Shown here piece by piece: positions 1 through 7,566 of a stretch of 26,633 bases of DNA. Source of the DNA: a virus. The notes beneath the pieces are model-generated. The model had not been told where the DNA came from. It was given only the letters and a program-made list of their open reading frames with translations, and did not search any database. The translations under genes were made by a program, and so were the position numbers. How positions within the stretch are numbered: the first letter of the stretch is position 1; each line of letters starts with the position of its first letter. Where the stretch lies: positions 1-26,633 of IMG/VR virus record IMGVR_UViG_3300033153_004267; one strand, written 5' to 3'.

Positions 1-65
1 TATGCTACGAGTCCAACTGATCCGTGCTTAAGTGCTTTTCTATAACTAAGTTTTACTTCTGGCAT
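1..65 (-). CDS. 5' end of an unidentified gene (runs off the left edge)
   Basis: An ATG at 65-63 is preceded by a strong Shine-Dalgarno (AAGGAGGTACAGAAATG). The frame stays open to the window edge and gives 21 residues that start MPEVKLSYRKALKHGS. Too little is visible to assign a function. The HNH gene in front ends at 46, inside this gene's first codons, so the two overlap by 20 nt. The same 17-bp ribosome-binding-site/ATG segment occurs in front of the HNH gene, which suggests this gene originally followed the SNF2 helicase gene directly. Confidence 0.6.
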   Translation of the reverse strand, partial: MPEVKLSYRKALKHGSVGLVA

Positions 66-546
66 TTCTGTACCTCCTTGTTAGTAAGTTAAGTTTATGT
101 GGTAGATCATTATACAATATAAATTTATCTCTCGCTAATGCTGCATCAAACTGAGTATTAAACCCATACTTGTATAAGTGTTCTCCTTGGTATTTTATAG
201 CCCACCGCCATCGCGTTCCGTTAAGTGATACTCCTAAGTATTTACTGAAAGAGTTTTTATGTGATCTACGATTCATATTATTTATAGATCGTGATACAAA
301 CCTACAATTATTTGGAGTATAACCCCCATCGTTATCTATGCGATCTAATTGTAGCCCCTGTTTATACCCACTATCTAAAGCCCACAATATAAATGCTATC
401 GTATCAGCTCTCCACTCGCTGCATACAGTTATACCTCTTTCACCGTAGTCTTTATATGCTGCGTTAGATGTTACATAGCATCTGCATTTTATATTTTTCA
501 GTATTCGATTTAACTTTAGTATGCGTGTAATTTTATGTCTGTTCAT
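46..546 (-). CDS. HNH homing endonuclease with AP2 DNA-binding domain
   Basis: This 166-aa protein is a probable free-standing homing endonuclease that nicks or cuts cognate DNA and spreads its own gene. Residues 31-46 (YGERGI...CSEW) and 67-92 (LDRIDNDGGY.P.NCRFV...NN.N) match the HNH family typical of phages, with Asp in place of the first His. Residues 102-145 (KYLGVS...RW.A.I...G......F.T...AA.A.D) form an AP2-type DNA-binding domain, a common partner. The ATG follows AAGGAGGTACAGA and lies inside the last codons of the SNF2 gene (13-nt overlap, 533-546). The gene is bounded by two copies of a 17-bp sequence (63-79 and 544-560), as expected of a mobile cassette. Family assignment is secure; activity is inferred. 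Confidence 0.9.
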   Translation of the reverse strand: MNRHKITRILKLNRILKNIKCRCYVTSNAAYKDYGERGITVCSEWRADTIAFILWALDSGYKQGLQLDRIDNDGGYTPNNCRFVSRSINNMNRRSHKNSFSKYLGVSLNGTRWRWAIKYQGEHLYKYGFNTQFDAALARDKFILYNDLPHKLNLLTRRYRNARSKT

Positions 547-560
547 TTCTGTACCTCCTT
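63..560. repeat. 17-bp direct repeats bounding the HNH cassette
   Basis: The sequence CATTTCTGTACCTCCTT occurs at 63-79 and again at 544-560. On the minus strand each copy reads AAGGAGGTACAGAAATG, a Shine-Dalgarno plus start codon. One copy starts the HNH gene and the other starts the next gene. The copies are 481 bp apart, the size of the HNH cassette. Both also encode RRYRN at the end of the protein in front (SNF2 and HNH respectively), so the same DNA serves as coding end, ribosome binding site and start. Confidence 0.85.
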
Positions 561-1945
561 AGCTCCTGTAAAAATCCTGACTGAGTTATATGTTTATTAC
601 TCAACGCACGTAACACCGCTTGATCTATAGTCCCTCGCATGATAAGATGGTGAATAGTAACTGCGTTCTTCTGTCCCTGCCTATGGAGCCTACCATTCAT
701 CTGATGGTACTGCTCTAAACTCCATGTTAGCCCTAGCCATAGAAGTATGTGACCACCGCTTTGTAAGTTAACTCCATGACCGAGTGACGCAGGGTGGCAC
801 AGTAGTAGCGGTAAGTTACCCTTGTTCCACTCCCGAATATAGACGGTTGCCTCATGTTGTTTCGTGCCGCCCGCGATACATGGAACCCCTTTGATTTGTT
901 TTTCAATTTGCTTACGTTCAAATTTAAACTGTATAGGACATAGGATGGGCTGGTTAGTCGATTCACGAAGTTCCTTAAGAGCCTCGATCTTGATGTTATG
1001 GATCTTTGTATAGTCCCCATCTTTATTAGTATACATGCAACCTTGAACGAATTGTCGCAGCTTACCACTAAGTGCCACTGCATTAAACACCTCCACTTCT
1101 GCGTCCTCTAGTTGTAAGAAAAATTCATTTTCGAATTCCTTGTACTGTGCCTGTAACTTAGGTGTAAGCACTAAGTTAATGGCATTGTAGGTGATAGGCT
1201 CCATCTTCAAATAGTCTTTAGCGTCTAGCCTGAATGTTATATCCTTTACCTTATCAAACATACGCTGTGCTGTATTCTCAAATGGTATAGTCTTATATAT
1301 TGGTGGGCCAGAGTAGTTAAAGTAGCTATTCCTAAATGAGTAGAACGTCTGGCCTAGTCTCTTACCCTTGTCCAGCATGAAATACTGTGACCACAATTCA
1401 TGTAGTCCGTTGGGTGCAGGTGTAGCTGATAAACACATGCGATAGTCAGTAAATATTGACATCATTTTCCTCAGCAGTTTAAACCTCTGTGTTGATGCTG
1501 ACTTCACAAACGACGACTCGTCTAAAACTAAGTTTAATTTTCGTGGTAAACGGAACTTGTTTAATATCGCACTGTAAAACCACTTCAAACCGTCGTAGTT
1601 CAGTAGGTAAATCTGCTTCTTCAACCTCAATTTCGAATCCTTCTGTGTCCCATGTAAAATGGTGTAGCTTTGATTTGGTGTCCATAATTTAATCTCCTCT
1701 GGCCATGTAGCATATGTAGTTCTCAATGGTGCAAGCACTAGAGTTGGATTCGGCAACTGTTCTATAACCTTTAAAGCTATCGCTGTCTTGCCAAGCCCAA
1801 GATCAACCATCAAGAACGGTGTCTTGTTCTCAAGGGTAAACGCTATACCCTTCTTCTGATAGTCATGCAATTTAAGAGAGGGGTGTTTTGAAACACCCCT
1901 TTCCGAGTCTGTAGGGCTACAGACTCTAGGTAGTTTCAAAGACAT
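533..1945 (-). CDS. SNF2-family (superfamily 2) DNA helicase/translocase
   Basis: This 470-aa ATP-dependent DNA translocase of the phage SNF2 type probably acts in replication or recombination. Visible motifs are Walker A DLGLGKT (48-54), the DExx box DESS (142-145), motif III SATP (173-176) and motif VI QMNGRLHRQGQ (415-425, the SNF2 QxxGRxxRxGQ signature). The family domain begins near residue 26 (LHDYQKKGI). The first 25 residues are unusual: residues 7-24 are encoded by a family B palindrome (1905-1926) and a family A palindrome (1879-1900) read in frame. The ATG at 1945 has AAAGGAAC in front and overlaps the primase end by 20 nt. A TTG just after the palindromes has no ribosome binding site, so the palindromes are probably translated. 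The family is certain; the exact N-terminus is less so. Confidence 0.93.
   Translation of the reverse strand: MSLKLPRVCSPTDSERGVSKHPSLKLHDYQKKGIAFTLENKTPFLMVDLGLGKTAIALKVIEQLPNPTLVLAPLRTTYATWPEEIKLWTPNQSYTILHGTQKDSKLRLKKQIYLLNYDGLKWFYSAILNKFRLPRKLNLVLDESSFVKSASTQRFKLLRKMMSIFTDYRMCLSATPAPNGLHELWSQYFMLDKGKRLGQTFYSFRNSYFNYSGPPIYKTIPFENTAQRMFDKVKDITFRLDAKDYLKMEPITYNAINLVLTPKLQAQYKEFENEFFLQLEDAEVEVFNAVALSGKLRQFVQGCMYTNKDGDYTKIHNIKIEALKELRESTNQPILCPIQFKFERKQIEKQIKGVPCIAGGTKQHEATVYIREWNKGNLPLLLCHPASLGHGVNLQSGGHILLWLGLTWSLEQYHQMNGRLHRQGQKNAVTIHHLIMRGTIDQAVLRALSNKHITQSGFLQELRRYRNEQT
1879..1900. repeat. Family A palindrome, in frame within the SNF2 gene
   Basis: The element has a 10-bp stem AGGGGTGTTT/AAACACCCCT around TG. 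It is read on the minus strand as RGVSKHP near residue 17 of the helicase. It lies 4 bp from a family B copy. Confidence 0.9.
1905..1926. repeat. Family B palindrome, in frame within the SNF2 gene and touching the primase stop
   Basis: The perfect 10-bp arms GAGTCTGTAG/CTACAGACTC flank GG. The element is read as VCSPTDS in the helicase N-terminus and abuts the stop codon of the primase gene (1926-1928). Confidence 0.9.
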
Positions 1946-4355
1946 AGAGTTCCTTTCGCGCTTCCTCGGTTAATGGTGGGAATATCCACTTCTTGTGGAT
2001 ACCCTGTTTTAAACATCCTTTCTCTATCACACCCACTGGACGTGATAGAGTTCTTGATTTTCTACTTGTCCCTGTATAGTCACCGCAGAATCTTTCAAGT
2101 GCGTGCTTAAGTATAGGCCGTTTAATGTTTATGGAACTATCATACTGAGCTATTAAGTTATGTATCTCTCGGGTGGTGAATAGCCTACCAGATTTATCAT
2201 TCTGTACACTAACTATACCTTTGATACCTTGTATACTCCCACTTGCGTATAGTATTTTAACAGACGTATCAAACATCTCAGTAAATAGCATGTCATAATC
2301 TGTACTAGATTTAACCTTAACATGGCACTGGTATTGAAACTCTAGTTCTTCTTCTGTTAGTAACCACGGTTGACTCCCTTTCTCCACCGCCATACGATGT
2401 AGCTGTAGTAGCTCATGAAATATGGGATGCCAGCACAGGCTCATCATTCTATCAGTATCCACCCAAGCAATAGGGATAATAAACATACGTCTACTACCTG
2501 TATCCCCGAGTTTAAATTCGCGCTGATTAGAAGTAGCCCCATATATAGCAACAGGAGAGATAGTCTTTTCATGTACTTCATATTTATCCACAAATGTTTG
2601 AGGGTTATTGTCAATTATCTTCTTGAAATTTGATTCTGTACTAGGGTTAAGGAACTGCTCTACCTCATCCCACACTACAACTAGCTTAGATACCGCTATC
2701 TTAGCTAAGTCTCGCATACTAGCTGAGTTCGAAAACCCATGTGGAGTAAATGCAATATACTTCTCACGCATGAATACTGGAAACAGACATTTAAAGTGAG
2801 ATGTCTTTCGTATCTGCTCTATCCCTGTCAATACTAGAACACAGTTGTTTACGTTAGGCTTGCCGTCATTATAATACAGGTTACGCATAAGCCCAAGCAA
2901 CCATGCAAGGTAGTATTTACGATACAACTTTAGCTCTCGCTCGTGGTCATCTGTTATGAATTCTATGGTAAGACAGTCAAATAAATCTGTAAGTGATGAC
3001 GCAGCTATGTTGTTCATGTTCTCCTGATACTCTGACGGTAGTAATTCAAGCGGAGTATCAATGTATTCCTTTACAAAGTTGATAGTTTTCTTATTTCTGG
3101 ACAGCTCGTTTTTTAGAAACTCTTTAGTCTTTGCGTGAGGTAGGCTCATAAATCCTAGCCTAGTTAGCAGCACATTAAAGCACGGGATCAAAGTCTCTCT
3201 ATTGAACGGGCCATAATACTTACCAAAGTTAAGACGCCCTGCGTATGTACTAAATTCTCCGCCGAGTATATCATCATCACCCGTGATATAGACTTCAAAC
3301 ATTGTGCCAGCACTTAGCTCATCACGGTAAAACTCTATGTTATAGAATTTTATAACGGCCTCGAAGTTTTCATATGCTGAGATGTTTGGCTTTCTTGATA
3401 TGCCTGCATCTATCTCAGCCTGCGATTGTTTCTTAGGCTTAGGCCATACAAGGGTAGCTGTATGTTGTAATTTCATCAGCGTCTTATATGTTATGTGTAT
3501 GTCAGTTGTCTCGCTGAATGAAATCCAGTGTTTAAATACATCATCGTCACTCTTAAATGCTTCATCATCACGTGACCACTCAGTTACTAAACTCAAGCAC
3601 TCAACATTCTTATCCGCCAACTGTGCATAGTTATGTACTGCCATTAGTATTTTCATCCAGAAATCATAATGGTGGTACTCCTGATTAAATACATTTTCAT
3701 AGGCTCTCCTAATTCTTGGGTTCTTATCAAGTGGGATAGCTAACAATGCCTGCTGTATCACTATCATAGATGGTAACGAACTTGGAATAACATTCGCAAT
3801 AGGCATAGCCTCTTGTGTGCCACCGCTAATATTAAATACCTCACCCAATTCTTCAAGTGATATAGTTGCTATCTTTTGTACCGAGTAAGGTGTTTCATTA
3901 CCTGTAATTGTCATCCACGGTGCGCCAAAATGTATCTCTGCTTCGGCACTTGTACCATCACCACTTTTAAGCAGCGCACGTTTGGTTTGTAGTTCGAGTT
4001 TAACTTCACTAGAGGGGAGTTTTAAAACACCCCTTAGACCTTTTCCACTGGGTGACGCTTCCCAATATGTTTCCCGCGCTAACATGAACGAGCTTATAGT
4101 ATCTGGCAAGTCATTCCACGGATCATCAGGGTTATCTACATGGTCTATATCTATAAGAACATAAGGGTCATGCTCTGTAACGTAGAACCCACGATAAAGA
4201 TTACCCGAGGACGCTAATACATCTGCTTGTTCTGCTGTCAACGCACCATCAGGAGTGTATCCAGTATGCAGTGGTCGCTTTAGTTCGAGCGGGCTATAAG
4301 AAACAGACCACTGCTTTACTTCTCGTATCTCTTTAGGCACATTTTTAATGGTCAT
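1926..4355 (-). CDS. Primase-helicase (archaeo-eukaryotic primase domain plus VirE/D5-like P-loop helicase)
   Basis: This 809-aa protein probably primes DNA synthesis and unwinds at the fork. In the N-terminal primase domain, YVLIDID (65-71) gives the paired catalytic aspartates, followed by SPSGKGLRG (101-109) and EIHF...TITG (140-152), the arrangement seen in phage primase-polymerases. The C-terminal helicase has a P-loop at 511-518 (GIEQIRKT) in which the glycine before Lys is Arg, a Walker B VVVWDEVE (559-566), and a later TGSRR that could hold an arginine finger. Residues 107-116 are encoded by a degenerate family A palindrome. The ATG overlaps the ligase stop as ATGA, so translation is probably coupled. 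Domain identity rests on motif order; the polymerase activity of the N-terminal domain is inferred. Confidence 0.85.
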   Translation of the reverse strand: MTIKNVPKEIREVKQWSVSYSPLELKRPLHTGYTPDGALTAEQADVLASSGNLYRGFYVTEHDPYVLIDIDHVDNPDDPWNDLPDTISSFMLARETYWEASPSGKGLRGVLKLPSSEVKLELQTKRALLKSGDGTSAEAEIHFGAPWMTITGNETPYSVQKIATISLEELGEVFNISGGTQEAMPIANVIPSSLPSMIVIQQALLAIPLDKNPRIRRAYENVFNQEYHHYDFWMKILMAVHNYAQLADKNVECLSLVTEWSRDDEAFKSDDDVFKHWISFSETTDIHITYKTLMKLQHTATLVWPKPKKQSQAEIDAGISRKPNISAYENFEAVIKFYNIEFYRDELSAGTMFEVYITGDDDILGGEFSTYAGRLNFGKYYGPFNRETLIPCFNVLLTRLGFMSLPHAKTKEFLKNELSRNKKTINFVKEYIDTPLELLPSEYQENMNNIAASSLTDLFDCLTIEFITDDHERELKLYRKYYLAWLLGLMRNLYYNDGKPNVNNCVLVLTGIEQIRKTSHFKCLFPVFMREKYIAFTPHGFSNSASMRDLAKIAVSKLVVVWDEVEQFLNPSTESNFKKIIDNNPQTFVDKYEVHEKTISPVAIYGATSNQREFKLGDTGSRRMFIIPIAWVDTDRMMSLCWHPIFHELLQLHRMAVEKGSQPWLLTEEELEFQYQCHVKVKSSTDYDMLFTEMFDTSVKILYASGSIQGIKGIVSVQNDKSGRLFTTREIHNLIAQYDSSINIKRPILKHALERFCGDYTGTSRKSRTLSRPVGVIEKGCLKQGIHKKWIFPPLTEEARKELYVFETT
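4013..4034. repeat. Degenerate family A palindrome inside the primase gene
   Basis: AGGGGAGTTT/AAACACCCCT around TA, with one mismatch. It is read in frame as RGVLKLP right after the conserved SGKG turn of the primase domain, in the same frame as the SNF2 copy. Confidence 0.8.
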
Positions 4356-5119
4356 TTGTCCACCCTTATGCGGTCAAATGAGGGGTGGCGTAGACTCCCG
4401 TCTTTTGTTCGCTCCTTGTAGGTGACTCTGATAGTTTTACCAACAAGCCCATGAGGATCATCCCAGTATGCTGCTCTATCGGAATCGTTGAATCCAGTAC
4501 CTACCTTAACTTTGACTCCTTCACCCTCACACTGTACTCCACCCATCATACCAATATACTTACCCTTGCCCTCATACATAGACATTACTACAACATCAAC
4601 CGACCTCTCAGGAATTATACGCATCCAATCCCACGACTGTTTGAACTGGTATACATGATAAGGTGTCTTGATTACTGACCCTTCAAATCCAGCATCTATA
4701 TTACGTTGGTGCATATCTAATAGGTGTGATAGTGTATGCACTAAAGTATGTTTAATCACATGAATCTTATCCGAGTAGAATTTTTGAGCCAGCAAGTTTA
4801 TATACCTTGTATCAAATGGTAAGATACTGTTCATGTAATCAAAGATATAATAGTGTGCTTCTTCTGTACTGTTATGGCTTCTTATTAACCCCGAAGACTC
4901 CTGAAATATCATCCCCGGAATCAACAGTTCTCCATCTGGAACCATACCTCTTGGCAAGAACCTATAGATATGTTCGACACCCCACACAGGCTTGCCACTT
5001 CTAAATGTCATACTATATTTGCCCCTGTATGCTCTGACGCCATCAAATTTTGCCGAGATATAGCACGGCAGTACTAAGTGTTTGGCATCATAGTCGAAAG
5101 GCTGCATAGTTCTAAGCAT
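4352..5119 (-). CDS. ATP-dependent DNA ligase
   Basis: This 255-aa nucleotidyltransferase seals nicks in duplex DNA. Motif I is KFDGVR, with the lysine at residue 24 that would be adenylated. Further motifs are DGE (62-64), IFDYM (92-96, motif III-like) and EGSVIK (146-151, motif IV), followed by an OB-fold-like tail. The length fits compact phage ligases. The ATG at 5119 has GGGGGT about 6 nt ahead; a GTG two codons upstream is in frame but too close to that site. The start overlaps the end of the VRR-NUC gene by 8 nt and the stop overlaps the primase ATG. It probably joins Okazaki fragments beside the primase and polymerase encoded next to it. Confidence 0.92.
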   Translation of the reverse strand: MLRTMQPFDYDAKHLVLPCYISAKFDGVRAYRGKYSMTFRSGKPVWGVEHIYRFLPRGMVPDGELLIPGMIFQESSGLIRSHNSTEEAHYYIFDYMNSILPFDTRYINLLAQKFYSDKIHVIKHTLVHTLSHLLDMHQRNIDAGFEGSVIKTPYHVYQFKQSWDWMRIIPERSVDVVVMSMYEGKGKYIGMMGGVQCEGEGVKVKVGTGFNDSDRAAYWDDPHGLVGKTIRVTYKERTKDGSLRHPSFDRIRVDK

Positions 5120-5426
5120 GTTCACCCCCTATTTCTCGCAGCACTACCCGTATCAGATGATCTACTCCTTGTTTAGAATCTATAACCCACACGGGATGCT
5201 CCATATTTCTCAACCGCTTTATCTCACGTACTTGTGCAGGGCTTGGGTATTTACCAGTAGCTTTAACTTCAACAAAGAAGTGGCGTCCCTCAGGTAGAAT
5301 ACACAAACGATCAGGCACACTTCTTCTTTGCGGGCTAACAAACTTATATGCTATCCCCTTCAATCGGCTCTCTACTGCGTGACATAGATATTTTTCTACG
5401 TCTTTCTCGGTCTCTTGTTTTAGCAT
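5112..5426 (-). CDS. VRR-NUC domain nuclease
   Basis: This 104-aa single-domain nuclease of the VRR-NUC branch of the PD-(D/E)xK superfamily probably acts on branched or recombining DNA. E7 and the helix EKDVEKYL start the domain. SPQRRSVPDRLCILPEGR supplies the catalytic Asp, FVEVKATG the ExK pair, and PSPAQ the conserved end of the core. Small phage VRR-NUC proteins have this length. The ATG has GAGGAGA in front. It overlaps the gene in front by 83 nt in another frame; both starts have good ribosome binding sites and the VRR-NUC N-terminus is complete, so the overlap looks real. Confidence 0.9.
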   Translation of the reverse strand: MLKQETEKDVEKYLCHAVESRLKGIAYKFVSPQRRSVPDRLCILPEGRHFFVEVKATGKYPSPAQVREIKRLRNMEHPVWVIDSKQGVDHLIRVVLREIGGEHA

Positions 5427-5682
5427 TTTTAGTCTCCTCTATAAAGTCTAACAGTTCATGCCACTCCCGTCTACGTTTTAGCTTTGCATAGCGGGCCATC
5501 ATACGGTGCAGTAGGTCGATCCGCTGTCTATTAACAGCCTCAAAAATTATTAGCTTACCAAGAGATTCTTCTGTAAAGTCATACTCATTGGTAAGACATA
5601 CAATTATGTTGCTGTACCTTTCAGCCCACCGCTTACACCATACAATATCTTCCTCCGTTAATTGGTAGTTTAGTATGTTCAT
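5344..5682 (-). CDS. Hypothetical protein, 112 aa
   Basis: No family recognised. The protein is charged and probably helical (WCKRWAERYSN; RMMARYAKLKRRREWHELLDF) with a very basic C-terminus (RDRERRRK) that could touch nucleic acid. The ATG at 5682 has AAGGATAA ahead and starts 3 nt after the stop of the polymerase's second reading frame. Its last 83 nt are shared with the VRR-NUC gene. Its place between polymerase and nuclease genes suggests a replication or recombination accessory role. Confidence 0.75.
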   Translation of the reverse strand: MNILNYQLTEEDIVWCKRWAERYSNIIVCLTNEYDFTEESLGKLIIFEAVNRQRIDLLHRMMARYAKLKRRREWHELLDFIEETKNAKTRDRERRRKISMSRSREPIEGDSI

Positions 5683-5685
5683 TAG

Positions 5686-6117
5686 TTATCCTTTATGGTA
5701 TCGCTTAGTTATAAATCCCGCAGCGTCTAGCGGAAGACTACGCGCCCAGCTAGGTGGGATTCTCATTAGTCTAATCATTTCGCTGAGAGTCTGTAGGGAT
5801 ACAGACTCGACGGCTTCAACTATTATTTCATCGTGAACTGACATTATAATCTTGTAGCCTAAGCCATCCATACGTAGCTTAGCGTCAGCCATAATATCTC
5901 TCGATGATGCTTGGATAATATTCTCTGTAATTCTTCCGGGAATAAGTTTAAGCCTGTCCCACTTACGGGTGTAAGAGTTTATGCCCATGTGAGTGGGCAG
6001 TAACCCATACTTATCATCACGTATTTCTGGTGAATTATAAAATAGTGAGCGTCCTGACGGTAGCTCTAATGCTAGCCAAGATGTACCAACACGATCCTGT
6101 ATCACAGTATAGAACAT
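5686..6117 (-). CDS. Family A DNA polymerase, C-terminal part (motif C) in the -1 frame
   Basis: These 143 residues continue the polymerase palm and end: LPSGRSLFY (19-27), ENIIQASSRDIMADA (65-79) and motif C SVHDE (93-97) with the catalytic Asp. They fit directly onto the end of the 481-codon frame in front. The ATG at 6117 lies 14 nt inside that frame, shifted by -1. Adding one A to the AAA before TGTTCT would join both into a single protein (GKMFY). I see no classic slippery heptamer and only a weak ribosome binding site. The possibilities are a split polymerase made by re-initiation, a natural frameshift, or a sequencing error. Residues 104-111 come from a family B palindrome read in frame just after motif C. 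Confidence 0.85.
   Translation of the reverse strand: MFYTVIQDRVGTSWLALELPSGRSLFYNSPEIRDDKYGLLPTHMGINSYTRKWDRLKLIPGRITENIIQASSRDIMADAKLRMDGLGYKIIMSVHDEIIVEAVESVSLQTLSEMIRLMRIPPSWARSLPLDAAGFITKRYHKG
5787..5808. repeat. Family B palindrome inside the DNA polymerase gene
   Basis: GAGTCTGTAG/ATACAGACTC around GG, with 9 paired bases per arm. It is read on the minus strand as ESVSLQT, a different frame from the copy in the SNF2 gene, and lies 6 codons after the HDE motif. Confidence 0.88.
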
Positions 6118-7547
6118 TTACCAAAGGTACATTTTATTCCGGGGTTCTGGATAGCATGAATCATAGTGTCTTTAGCCTTATACCAATACTTCACCACATT
6201 CGGGTACTTGGTACGGTATGTTTTGATAGCTGTGTTAGCCTCATCATCTGTGAGCTTTATACCATACCCACCAGCATATGCTTGGAATCCTTTGCCGCCT
6301 AAGTTATACCCCGCACCTAGGATTAGAGTCTTACCCAAAGCACGTTGACTCTTGGTTACTTTATCATATTCTATTGCATATAGATCAGCAGCCATATCTA
6401 TGTACTGATCCCACCCTTGACTTACCAGTCGCAGGGCTGCAAATTCATCACAAGTCCACTTAGGTGGAGCGCATATCATAGCCCTGATAAGAGATTTTGC
6501 AGAGCCGAGCGGATCACCTGCAAAGATTGTCTTGTCATAAAACTTCTCAATCTCTGCCTCTGGATCTTCTACTTGTGCGCGAGGTAAGTTATGAAGTTGC
6601 GCTCCCATACCTGCCCATCTACCAGTGGCTGCACCATAATATCTTAGGTTGTCATAGATTCTACCCTCATAGTTCAAGTCCCTTAGCTTCTTGTACTTTG
6701 CAGTAGATGTAAGAGCAAGTTGCTTTCGAATAGTCAGCACCTGCAATACTTTCATTTCATTCTCATCTTCCGTGTTTTCCAAATCGCTCATGAACTTTGC
6801 CACGGTAGCCTTAGTTAGGTTGGGCAGCTCCACACCCATGTTATAAGACCACGCGATTATCTCTTTGATCTGGTTGTGCGAAGTCACTCTGCCGTCAGTG
6901 ATTGCTGGCAAGTCACGCTTACGTCGCTCAAGGAATAGCTGTAGTGTGTAGTAGATCCGCTTGATAGCGTATGAATCTATTGGTACACCACGAAGATTTA
7001 TTCTCTGCGTAAGTAACCATATATCCTGTTCATCCGGCGACAGTACGGTGGTAGGTAGAGCTTGTACTATCTCATACATCGCTTTCACGTCACGTATACA
7101 GTAGATTAATAAGTCTCGCAGCTCCTCTTTGGTGTGTCTAAATGGTGGTATACATATCTTTTTGATCAGCAATTTACCGCGCCGGTCTTTAATTACATTA
7201 ACTCCGAGAGTTTCCCCAGCTTGTTGTAGGTTCTGGAACAGTGTGTACCTGCCTGCTAGTGCCATTACATCTACAAGTTGCTCGATTGGAAATGGTTTGA
7301 GTCCATGCTTCGGCCCGAGTACATTCCACACAAGCCAGTCAAACATGGCATGGAACGCATACACTTTATCCTCTGGTTCTAATGTGAATGGTATAGGCTG
7401 GTTCGGCAGCCATATATTAGCATCACCATCATCTTTCTTCCACCCCATGCATATGATACTGGAGTGTGATGATGTTAGATAATTGTGGATGCCATGTTGA
7501 ATTGGTACAGAACTCCTCGTTTCAAAATCTATGTAGTAGTTATGCAT
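6102..7547 (-). CDS. Family A DNA polymerase, exonuclease and N-terminal polymerase part; motif A missing
   Basis: These 481 aa are the replicative DNA polymerase of the T7/Pol I type. The 3'-5' exonuclease motifs are DFET (7-10), HAMFD (66-70) and YCIRDV (149-154). ATGRWAG (307-313) and motif B, QRALGK with GAGYNLGG (401-418), mark the polymerase domain. The segment after RAMICAPP (355-362), where motif A (D-x-S-x-I-E-x-R and the following LAWLAG-like helix) should be, reads KWTCDEFAALRLVSQGWDQY; about 15-20 residues seem to be deleted in frame. Without that Asp the enzyme should not polymerise. The frame stops at 6104-6102 and the rest is in the -1 frame. The ATG at 7547 follows GGAGGACTAA. 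The family is certain; whether the gene works is not. Confidence 0.9.
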   Translation of the reverse strand: MHNYYIDFETRSSVPIQHGIHNYLTSSHSSIICMGWKKDDGDANIWLPNQPIPFTLEPEDKVYAFHAMFDWLVWNVLGPKHGLKPFPIEQLVDVMALAGRYTLFQNLQQAGETLGVNVIKDRRGKLLIKKICIPPFRHTKEELRDLLIYCIRDVKAMYEIVQALPTTVLSPDEQDIWLLTQRINLRGVPIDSYAIKRIYYTLQLFLERRKRDLPAITDGRVTSHNQIKEIIAWSYNMGVELPNLTKATVAKFMSDLENTEDENEMKVLQVLTIRKQLALTSTAKYKKLRDLNYEGRIYDNLRYYGAATGRWAGMGAQLHNLPRAQVEDPEAEIEKFYDKTIFAGDPLGSAKSLIRAMICAPPKWTCDEFAALRLVSQGWDQYIDMAADLYAIEYDKVTKSQRALGKTLILGAGYNLGGKGFQAYAGGYGIKLTDDEANTAIKTYRTKYPNVVKYWYKAKDTMIHAIQNPGIKCTFGKCSIL

Positions 7548-7566
7548 TTAGTCCTCCGGTTGGGGA

